A DNA stretch of 64,000 bases from Plantactinospora sp. KBS50 (GTDB lineage: Bacteria > Actinomycetota > Actinomycetes > Mycobacteriales > Micromonosporaceae), in assembly GCF_002285795.1 (NCBI RefSeq), contig NZ_CP022961.1:2601001-2665000 (forward strand), in the 5' to 3' direction. Positions 38,262 to 44,819 of this stretch are shown piece after piece (position 1 is the stretch's first letter; each line of letters opens with the position of its first letter). The notes beneath the pieces were generated by a model that was given only the letters and a program-made list of their open reading frames with translations, ran no database searches and had not been told where the DNA came from. The translations under genes were made by a program, and so were the position numbers.

Positions 38262-39325
38262 CCGCCCCACCCGCGCCCCTGCCCACCGAGCCGGCCGCCG
38301 ACCCGCGCGGACAGTGGCTGGCCCTGCACATCTTCTACGCGGCCAACCCGCAGCCGCTGCTGGTCGAGTGCGTCCGCCCGCTGGTGCGCGACCTGACCGA
38401 CCGGGGGCTGCTGGCCGGCCACTTCTTCATCAACTACTGGCTGGAGGGGCCGCACGTGCGGCTGCGGCTGCGGCCCCGCACCCCGGGCGACGAGCCGCAG
38501 GTGCGGGCGCGGGCGGAGGAGGCGATAAACGGGTTCCTGGCCACCCGTCCGGCGCTGTACGCGATGGGCACCGGCTACCTGCGGGAGCTGTACGACATCC
38601 TGTTCGCGCTGGAGTTCCCGGCCGGCCGCCCGGCGGACCTGGTCGACGAGAACGGGCAGATGCTGTTGCAGCCCAACAACTCCTTCAGCTACCGGCCCTA
38701 CGAGCCGGAGTACGGCAAGTACGGCGGGCCGGCCGGCATCGAGGTGGCGGAGTGGCACTTCCGGCACTCCAGCGAGGTGGTGCTGGACGCCATCGCGTCG
38801 ATGAACCTGCACCTGCGCCCGGTGCTGCTGGGCACCGCCGCGCAGCTCATGACGGTGCTGGCCGGGACGTTCCTGCCGGACCGGGAGGCGCTGATCGGGT
38901 TCCTCGACACCTACCACCGGTTCTGGCACCGGGCGTTCGCCGGGACCGACCTGATCGGCGCCGACGAGTACGCCCGGATGTACGACGGGGTGGCCGGCGA
39001 GCTGGGCCGCCGGGTGCACCAGATCCTCGCCCTCGTGCAGTCCGGCCAGCCCGAACGGCTGCCCGGGTTCCTGCGCGGCTGGGCCGGGCACGCGGCCGAA
39101 CTCCGGGAGAAGGTGCTGGCGCTGGCCGCCTCCGGCACCCTGGCGGTGCGCACCTGGAGCACCGGCGACGACCGGGTGCTCACCGATCCGGCGGAGGCGC
39201 TCTCGTCGCTGCTGTCGCCGTACCTGCACATGACCAACAACCGGCTGCACGCCACCATCCGGGACGAGGCGTACCTGTCCTACCTGCTCGCGCGGGTCCT
39301 GCGCGAGCAGCCGGTGCCGGCGTGA
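38258..39325 (+). CDS. SpaB_C / thiopeptide-type bacteriocin biosynthesis protein (glutamate elimination)
   Basis: 355 residues of the SpaB_C family: WLALHIFYAANPQPLL, FINYWLEGPHVRLRLR (the conserved W.GPH.R.R block), YEPEYGKYGG, WHFRHSSEVVLDAI and a C-terminal SPYLHMTNNRLHATIRDEAY. In split LanB systems this protein eliminates glutamate to give dehydroalanine/dehydrobutyrine. A related family member forms the pyridine of thiopeptides. Only one such gene exists here, so elimination is the first choice, and a second role cannot be excluded. Overlaps the LanB gene by ATGA. Confidence 0.88.
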   Translation: MTAPPAPLPTEPAADPRGQWLALHIFYAANPQPLLVECVRPLVRDLTDRGLLAGHFFINYWLEGPHVRLRLRPRTPGDEPQVRARAEEAINGFLATRPALYAMGTGYLRELYDILFALEFPAGRPADLVDENGQMLLQPNNSFSYRPYEPEYGKYGGPAGIEVAEWHFRHSSEVVLDAIASMNLHLRPVLLGTAAQLMTVLAGTFLPDREALIGFLDTYHRFWHRAFAGTDLIGADEYARMYDGVAGELGRRVHQILALVQSGQPERLPGFLRGWAGHAAELREKVLALAASGTLAVRTWSTGDDRVLTDPAEALSSLLSPYLHMTNNRLHATIRDEAYLSYLLARVLREQPVPA

Positions 39326-39486
39326 GGGCGGACGGTCCGTCGGGCCGACACCGGTGCTGCCGGTGCTGCCGACACTGCCGACACTGCCGGCGGTGCCGGT
39401 GCTGCCGGCGGCGCCGGTGCCGGTGCCGGTGGTGCGCCGGTGAGCGGGTCCGCCGGGCTGCTGGCCAAGCGCCCCCGGCTGCGTGA
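39322..39486 (+). other. Candidate 54-residue Cys/Arg-rich ORF
   Basis: GTG 39322 overlaps the previous stop (GTGA), the same coupling used elsewhere in this operon. The frame runs to TGA at 39484, overlapping the next gene by 47 bases. The peptide has 12 Cys within about 30 residues alternating with Arg (CRCCRHCRHCRRC-like). The DNA is a 9-bp-period low-complexity tract (CCGGTGCTG, CCGACACTG), and in the neighbouring frame it reads a bland Gly/Ala repeat. It is therefore probably a by-product of the repeat; kept because the gap is anomalous in an otherwise overlapping operon. Confidence 0.2.
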
Positions 39487-40726
39487 GGACCTGGTCTTCT
39501 CGCGGCCGCTGCGGCGCGGCCCGGTCACCGTCTACGTGGTCAAGGACCGCCGCACCGGCAAGGCGTTCGAACTGGCGGCCAAGGAACAGTTCCTGGTCCG
39601 GCGGATGGACGGCGCGCGGTCGCTGGCCGACATCACCCAGGAGTACGCCGCCGAGTTCGGCCGCCGGCTCAGCGACGACCACTGGGTGCGGCTGCTCTGG
39701 CTGCTGCACGAGCGCGGCCTGCTGAGCACCGGACGGGCCGCCGCCGGCCCGTCCGGCGGCACCGATCCGTCCGGCGCCGGCGGCCCGTCCGGCGCCGGCG
39801 GCCCGAACGGCGCTGCCACCCCGGGCGAGGCGGGGGACGCCGGCGGCCCGGGCGGCGCGCTGGGCTGGTGGGCGCGTCGGCTCGGCTGGGTCCTGCGCGG
39901 GCCGGTCTTCGCCGGCGGGTGCCTGCTGGTCGCCGCCGTGCTGGCCGCCGTCGCGCTGCGGCTCGGCCCGCTCTGGTCGGCGGCGCGGCCGGCCTTCACC
40001 GACCCGGTGAGCCTGCTCGTGCTGGTGCTGCTGGCCTGGCTGAGCGCCGCGCTGCACGAGTTCGCGCACGGGCTGGCGGCGGTGCACTTCGGCGCCACCG
40101 TGCGGCGGATCAACCTGCTCACCCTCACCTGCCGGATCGAGGACTACCCGTACCTGCCGCGCCGCTCGCAGCAGGTGAGCATCGCCGCGGCCGGCGGGCT
40201 GGCCAACGGGCTGGTCGTGCTCTGCTGCGCGGCGGCGCTGGCGGTGGTGCCGTCCGGCCGGGTGCACGGCCTGCTCGCCGCGTACGTCGTGGTCGGCAGC
40301 GTGCAGACGCTTGTCAACTTCGTCCCGCTGCCGCCGCTGGACGGCTACAAGATCGTCAGTCACCTGCTGGACCTGCTGGACCTGTCCCGGGAGAGCCGCC
40401 GGTACCTGTCCACGGCGCCGCGCCGGCTGCTGCGGCGGACCGGCCCGCGCTACCCGCGCCCGGTCGCCGTCCGGCTCGGGCTCTTCGGCCTGTGGTGGCT
40501 GGCCGCGGTCGCCACCATCGCCGCCGGGGTCGTCGCCGCCGGGGGAGTGCTGCTGGAGGCCAGGCTCGGCGGGTTCGGCTACGCGCTCTCGGCCGCTATC
40601 GTCTGCCTGACGATCGCCGGCTGGTTGGCTCGACCCCGGCGGGTAGGCTCCGCCGGTCGGCCGCCGTCCCGACCCTCCGAACAGGACGGTACGCCGGCCA
40701 GCACCACGAACCAGGACAACCAGTGA
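39440..40726 (+). CDS. PqqD-like domain fused to M50-type membrane metalloprotease
   Basis: 428 residues. The N-terminal winged helix (about 10-95: REDLVFSRPL, FELAAKEQFLVRRMDG, LLWLLHERGLL) resembles a RiPP recognition element, followed by a Gly/Ser/Pro linker. A multi-spanning membrane domain carries LHEFAHG, the HExxH zinc site (about 205), and NFVPLPPLDGY, the second metal motif (about 298). M50/site-2-type proteases fused to PqqD-like domains occur in RiPP clusters. Possible roles are leader cleavage, precursor handling at the membrane, or immunity. GTG 39440 is the only start in frame after the previous stop and has no obvious Shine-Dalgarno. Confidence 0.82.
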   Translation: MSGSAGLLAKRPRLREDLVFSRPLRRGPVTVYVVKDRRTGKAFELAAKEQFLVRRMDGARSLADITQEYAAEFGRRLSDDHWVRLLWLLHERGLLSTGRAAAGPSGGTDPSGAGGPSGAGGPNGAATPGEAGDAGGPGGALGWWARRLGWVLRGPVFAGGCLLVAAVLAAVALRLGPLWSAARPAFTDPVSLLVLVLLAWLSAALHEFAHGLAAVHFGATVRRINLLTLTCRIEDYPYLPRRSQQVSIAAAGGLANGLVVLCCAAALAVVPSGRVHGLLAAYVVVGSVQTLVNFVPLPPLDGYKIVSHLLDLLDLSRESRRYLSTAPRRLLRRTGPRYPRPVAVRLGLFGLWWLAAVATIAAGVVAAGGVLLEARLGGFGYALSAAIVCLTIAGWLARPRRVGSAGRPPSRPSEQDGTPASTTNQDNQ

Positions 40727-40737
40727 AAGGCGAACCC

Positions 40738-41649
40738 ATGTCACCCACCGACGATCCCGCCATCGTGCTGGACGCCGTGACGAAGTCGTACGGGGCGGTG
40801 CGGGCGGTCGACGACATCTCCATCTCGATCGGCCGCGGCGAGTTCTTCGGCCTGCTGGGTCCCAACGGCGCCGGCAAGACCACGCTGATCGAGATGATCG
40901 AGGGACTGCGTACACCGGACACCGGCACCGTCACCGTCCTGGGCATGTCGCCCGCCCCCCGCAACCTCGCCCTGCTGCCGCTGATCGGGGTGCAGACCCA
41001 GCGCTCGGCGTTCTTCACCCGGTTGACCGCCCGCGAGCACCTGGTGACCGTCGCGGCGCTGTACGGCCTGCCTCCGGAGGCCGCCGACCGGACCCTGGAA
41101 CTGGTCGGCCTCACCGGCTCCGGCGACGTGCGGGTCAGCAACGTCTCCGGCGGCCAGCGCCAGCGGCTGGCCATCGCGTCGGCGCTGGTGCACGACCCGC
41201 AGGTGATCTTCCTCGACGAGCCCACGGCCGCGCTGGACCCGCAGGCCCGGCGCGACCTCGGCGCGATGCTGCGTGACCTGAAGGCCACCGGCAAGACCAT
41301 CGTGTACACCACCCACCACCTCGACGAGGCGCAGGCGCTCTGCGACCGGATCGCCATCCTCGCCGGCGGGCGGGTGCTGGCCCTGGACAATCCGCGGGAC
41401 CTGATCGCCCGCTCGGGTCTGGGCACCCGGCTGGTCGTCCCGCCCGGCCGGCTCACACCGGAGCGGGCCGAACAGCTCGACGGTGTCGACCGGGTCGAGG
41501 TCGAGGACGGCGCCCTCTTGCTGCACACCACGCAGAGCGCCCGGGTGCTCGCCGCGCTCGGCGCCGAGGGCGGCCTGGACGACGTGCAGACCCGCCCCGC
41601 CACCCTGGAAGACGTCTACCTGCAACTGATGGGAGCGCCGCAGGCATGA
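40738..41649 (+). CDS. ABC transporter ATP-binding protein
   Basis: 303 residues. Walker A GPNGAGKTT (about 41-49), signature VSGGQRQRLAIA, Walker B VIFLDEPTAALDP and H-loop THHLDEA. The C-terminal extension (about 215-303) ends TLEDVYLQLMG, typical of DrrA-like exporters. It lies 11 bases after the M50 gene and overlaps the permease by ATGA, so it forms an export pair in the RiPP operon, serving secretion, self-protection or both. Confidence 0.95.
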   Translation: MSPTDDPAIVLDAVTKSYGAVRAVDDISISIGRGEFFGLLGPNGAGKTTLIEMIEGLRTPDTGTVTVLGMSPAPRNLALLPLIGVQTQRSAFFTRLTAREHLVTVAALYGLPPEAADRTLELVGLTGSGDVRVSNVSGGQRQRLAIASALVHDPQVIFLDEPTAALDPQARRDLGAMLRDLKATGKTIVYTTHHLDEAQALCDRIAILAGGRVLALDNPRDLIARSGLGTRLVVPPGRLTPERAEQLDGVDRVEVEDGALLLHTTQSARVLAALGAEGGLDDVQTRPATLEDVYLQLMGAPQA

Positions 41650-42401
41650 GCGCATACACCGCGCTGGCCCGAGCCACCTACAAGGCCGCCGTCCGCGACG
41701 CCACCACCCTCTTCTTCACCTTCGCGTTCCCGCTGGTCTTCCTGGTCATCTTCGGGCTGATCTTCCGCAATCAGGAGGTGGCCGACACCGGGCACGGCTA
41801 CATCGACTTCATCGCCCCCGGGGTGCTCTCCTGGGGTCTGGCCAGCGCCGCGCTGTTCGGGGTGTCCTTCACCCTGATGCAGTGGCGCAACGACGACCTG
41901 CTGCGCATCATCCGCCTCTCGCCCACCAGCGTCTGGTCGGTGGTCGGCTCCCGGTACGCGGTCGCGCTGGTCATCGGCGTCGCGCAGAGCCTGCTCTTCG
42001 TGGGCGTGGCCATGCTGCCGGTCTTCGGCATGCGTCCGGATCCGAAGTGGCCGCTGTCGCTGCCGGTGATGCTGCTGGCCGTGACGGCGTTCCTGGCGCT
42101 CGGCCTGATCGTGGGGTCCCGGGCGGACACCGCCGAGGCCGTGGCCGCGGTCGCCAACTGCATCGTGGTGCCGATGGCGTTCCTGTCCGGGTCGTTCTAT
42201 CCGCTGGAGCTGATGCCCGGCTGGTTGCAGGGGGTCTCGCGGGCACTGCCGCTGCGCTACGTCAACGACGGCATGGCGTACGCCTTCACCGGCCAGGGGA
42301 CGATGAACGACTATCTGCTCTCCTGCGGCGCCCTGGTCGCCTTCGGCGCCGTGTTCGCGGTGATCGGGGTGCGCACCTTCCGGTGGAGCAACCACTCGTG
42401 A
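41646..42401 (+). CDS. ABC-2 type permease
   Basis: 251 residues with six predicted hydrophobic segments (for example TLFFTFAFPLVFLVIFGLIF, VMLLAVTAFLALGLIVGS) and the ABC-2 pattern NCIVVPMAFLSGSFYPLELMP. It pairs with the ATP-binding protein upstream. The start overlaps that gene, and its stop overlaps the second YcaO gene (GTGA). A drug- or peptide-exporter-type permease; the substrate is inferred to be the RiPP product. Confidence 0.93.
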   Translation: MSAYTALARATYKAAVRDATTLFFTFAFPLVFLVIFGLIFRNQEVADTGHGYIDFIAPGVLSWGLASAALFGVSFTLMQWRNDDLLRIIRLSPTSVWSVVGSRYAVALVIGVAQSLLFVGVAMLPVFGMRPDPKWPLSLPVMLLAVTAFLALGLIVGSRADTAEAVAAVANCIVVPMAFLSGSFYPLELMPGWLQGVSRALPLRYVNDGMAYAFTGQGTMNDYLLSCGALVAFGAVFAVIGVRTFRWSNHS

Positions 42402-44344
42402 GCGCCGCCGCGGCGACCGCGAGCGGGCCGGTGGCCCGCCCCGCCCCGCTCGCCGTCGCCGCGGACCGGCTGGCCGGGCACCTGCGCGAGCGCTGGTCCC
42501 GGCGGCCGGTGGGCGCCGTACCCCGGGTGGTGACCCTCGGCGCCGCGGACGTGCTCGGCGCGGCCCAGCCGGACCGGGCATCCGCCACCGTGCACCTGAG
42601 CGCGGCGGCCGTGCTGATCGGCCCCACCGGCGGCACCGGCCCGGACCCGGCCTGCGGGCACTGCCTGGCGATCCGCTGGCAGCGGCTGCGGGGCCGCAGC
42701 GAACGCGACGCGCTGGAGGTCGGCGCCGGGCCGGTCGCGGTGGGACCGTGGCCGGTGCTGCCCGACTACCACCTGGACGCCGTCTGGGAGCTGTACCGCG
42801 CGCTGTCCGCCGGCCCGCCGCCGGCGGCGCCGCCCGGGTGGGACCGGCACAGCGCCGGGCTGGCCCGGGTCACCCGGTTGGACTGGCGCACGCTGCGGGT
42901 CCGGACCCATCCGGTGCTGGCCGAGCCGCGCTGCCCGAGCTGTTCCCGCGGGCGGCCCGACCGGCCGCCGGCCGGCACCGGGCTGCGGCGGCCGGCCCCG
43001 AAGCCGCACCCCGACGGGTACCGGCTGCGCGCCCCGGACAGCTACCCGATGCCCGAGGCCGCGCTGGTCAACCCCGTCTGCGGGGTGCTGGGCGCCGGCA
43101 CCCAGCTCACCATCACCTCACCCACCACCGCCCCGGTCACCGGCAGCGTCTTCGTCCGCGGCTACGGCGGGCTGCTCGACGTCTCCTGGAGCGGCCAGTC
43201 GACCGGGTACGGCAGCAGCCGGGCGCTGGCCTACCTGGAGGGCCTGGAGCGGTACGCCGGCACGCACCGCCGGCGCAACGTCGAGCCGCTGGTCGCGCCG
43301 TACCGGGAGGTCCGGGACCGGGCGCTCGACCCGCAGTCCTGCGGCAGCTATCCGGACGAGGTCTACCGGAGCGACCCGATCCTGCGCCGGTTCGACCCGG
43401 ACCGGCCGATCCCGTGGGTGTGGGGCCACAACCTGCACACCGACCGGCCGGTGCTGGTCGCGCGCCGGCTGTGCTTCTACAGCTCGCCGGCCGCCGACGA
43501 CACGTTCCTGCTCTCCTCCTCCAGCGGCTGCGCCACCGGCAGCTGCCTGGCCGAGGCCGCCCTGTTCGGCCTGCTGGAGCTGATCGAACGGGACGCGTTC
43601 CTGCTGGCCTGGTACGGCAACCTGGCGCTGCCGCGGATCGACCTGGCCGCCGGCCCGCCGGCCGTGCGGGCGATGGCCGACCGCGCCGAGTTGCAGGGCT
43701 ACCGCCTGCTCGCCTTCGACAACCGGATCGACCTGGACGTCCCGGTGGTCACCAGCCTCGCCGTCCGGCACGACGGCGGGCCGGGCATGCTCTCCTTCGC
43801 CGCGGCGGCCCACCTCGACCCGCAGCAGGCGGTCGCCGGTGCGCTCGCCGAGGCGCTCACCTACATCCCGCACCAGCCCGGCACGGTACGCCGGCGCGGG
43901 CCGGAACTGGAGCGGATGGCGGGCGACTACTCGCTGGTGCGCCGGCTGCCGGACCACTCGGCGCTGTTCGGCCTGCCCCGGATGGCGGTACACGCCCGGA
44001 CCTATCTGGACGTCGAGGAGGCCCGACCGGTCGAGCGGGTGTTCGCCGGGTACCGTCCGGCGCGTACCGGGAACCTGGTGGACGACCTGGACGCGGTGCT
44101 GTCGGCGCTGCGTGCCCGGGGGTTCGAGGCCGTGCTGGTCGACCAGACCACGCCGGAGCAGGAGGCCGTCGGGCTGCGGTCGGTCTGCACGATCGTGCCG
44201 GGCCTGGTGCCGATCGACTTCGGCTGGACCCGGCAGCGGGCGCTGCACATGTCCCGGCTGCGTACCGCGCCCCGGGCGGCCGGCCTGGTCGACCGCGACC
44301 TCGCCGAGGCCGACCTGCGGCTGGTGCCGCACCCGTTCCCCTGA
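42398..44344 (+). CDS. YcaO cyclodehydratase, SagD family (copy 2)
   Basis: 648 residues, paralogous to the YcaO at 31822. The N-terminal domain has CGHC (about 85) and CPSC (about 178). The ATP-site blocks are SSGCATGSCLAEAALFG (about 374) and ELIERDAFLLAWYGNLALP, followed by DPQQAVAGALAEAL. The C-terminus RLVPHPFP keeps PxPxP, so it should be a competent azoline-forming enzyme and not a degenerate copy. GTG start overlapping the permease. It is the last plus-strand gene of the operon, converging on the precursor gene. Having two may separate Cys from Ser/Thr cyclisation or early from late positions; this is inference. Confidence 0.92.
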   Translation: MSAAAATASGPVARPAPLAVAADRLAGHLRERWSRRPVGAVPRVVTLGAADVLGAAQPDRASATVHLSAAAVLIGPTGGTGPDPACGHCLAIRWQRLRGRSERDALEVGAGPVAVGPWPVLPDYHLDAVWELYRALSAGPPPAAPPGWDRHSAGLARVTRLDWRTLRVRTHPVLAEPRCPSCSRGRPDRPPAGTGLRRPAPKPHPDGYRLRAPDSYPMPEAALVNPVCGVLGAGTQLTITSPTTAPVTGSVFVRGYGGLLDVSWSGQSTGYGSSRALAYLEGLERYAGTHRRRNVEPLVAPYREVRDRALDPQSCGSYPDEVYRSDPILRRFDPDRPIPWVWGHNLHTDRPVLVARRLCFYSSPAADDTFLLSSSSGCATGSCLAEAALFGLLELIERDAFLLAWYGNLALPRIDLAAGPPAVRAMADRAELQGYRLLAFDNRIDLDVPVVTSLAVRHDGGPGMLSFAAAAHLDPQQAVAGALAEALTYIPHQPGTVRRRGPELERMAGDYSLVRRLPDHSALFGLPRMAVHARTYLDVEEARPVERVFAGYRPARTGNLVDDLDAVLSALRARGFEAVLVDQTTPEQEAVGLRSVCTIVPGLVPIDFGWTRQRALHMSRLRTAPRAAGLVDRDLAEADLRLVPHPFP

Positions 44345-44409
44345 CCCGGGCCGCCGCGTCCGGTCCCGGTCCCGGTCCCGCGGCCGCCGGTCCCGTTCCC
44401 GCGGCCGCC

Positions 44410-44453
44410 GGGCGGGGGCACGGAAACGCCGGGCGGGGGCACGGAAACGCCGG
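44410..44453. repeat. Two direct 21-bp units between YcaO copy 2 and the precursor
   Basis: GCGGGGGCACGGAAACGCCGG-type units repeat twice immediately before the terminator hairpin, preceded by CCGGTCCCGGTCCC-rich sequence. No gene is supported in 44345-44493. Confidence 0.55.
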
Positions 44454-44479
44454 GCCACCCGAGAACGGGTGACCCGGCG
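44448..44479. terminator. Bidirectional terminator between YcaO copy 2 and the precursor gene
   Basis: CGCCGGGCCACCCG and CGGGTGACCCGGCG form a 14-bp stem with one C/A mismatch and an AGAA loop. It separates the convergent plus-strand operon and minus-strand precursor gene, 15 bases beyond the precursor stop. Confidence 0.75.
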
Positions 44480-44493
44480 TGACGCCGCGCCGC

Positions 44494-44670
44494 TCAGGCC
44501 GAGCAGCTGGTGGTGGAGGTGGTGCTGCTGCACGTCGAGGTGGTGCCCGACGAGGAGCAGGACGCGAGGATGGCCTCGGAGGCGTCGGCGTAGTCGGAGA
44601 TCGCGAAGGTCTCCGACTCCAGCTCCAGGATTTCCTCGGCGAGGGCGGTGAGGTCGGTCTCGGGCGTCAT
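44494..44670 (-). CDS. RiPP precursor peptide with Cys/Ser/Thr-only core (thiazolylpeptide type)
   Basis: 58 residues. The acidic leader (1-36) begins MTPETDLTALAEEILELE and contains ETFAISDYADASEA, resembling thiopeptide/goadsporin-type leaders. The likely core (37-58) begins SCSSSGTTSTC and ends TTSCSA: 10 Ser, 7 Thr, 3 Cys, one Gly and one C-terminal Ala, so 20 of 22 residues are possible sites for azole formation or dehydration. ATG 44670 has TTTGGAGT six bases upstream; the frame is open to 44739 but without a better start. Expressed alone on the opposite strand, which lets precursor be made in excess over the enzymes. The leader/core border is inferred from the Ala-Ser-Cys pattern. Confidence 0.92.
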   Translation of the reverse strand: MTPETDLTALAEEILELESETFAISDYADASEAILASCSSSGTTSTCSSTTSTTSCSA

Positions 44671-44743
44671 GGCGACTCCAAACGGTCGTGTCCGGCCGGT
44701 GCGTCCGGCCCCGTGGAAAGCACACCCCATGCCGCTCACCGAT

Positions 44744-44775
44744 CACCCTCGCGCCGGGTCGCATCCCGCTGTCAA
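44744..44775 (-). promoter_or_regulatory. Promoter of the precursor gene
   Basis: On the minus strand a perfect TTGACA (44775-44770) is followed after about 18-19 bases by CGAGGGT as a weak -10. It would start transcription about 65 bases before the precursor ATG. The -35 lies next to short GACAGC repeats shared with the divergent promoter. Confidence 0.5.
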
Positions 44776-44778
44776 CCG

Positions 44779-44807
44779 ATGACAGCGACATGACAGCGCG
44801 CTGCACT
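44779..44807 (+). promoter_or_regulatory. Promoter of the M20 amidohydrolase gene
   Basis: ATGACA (44779-44784), a 17-base spacer and TGCACT (44802-44807) fit a vegetative promoter. Transcription would begin about 5-6 bases before ATG 44820, supporting that start and a nearly leaderless mRNA. It is divergent from and adjacent to the precursor promoter. Confidence 0.5.
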
Positions 44808-44819
44808 TGGCTGGCTGGC

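Noticed and set aside
42398..44344. Second YcaO as a degenerate pseudogene copy
   Set aside because: The frame is intact and the CxxC pairs, ATP-site blocks and PHPFP end are all preserved.
27038..44670. Lanthipeptide cluster
   Set aside because: LanB is present but no LanC cyclase was found; the YcaO, E1-like and SagB proteins instead point to azole formation.
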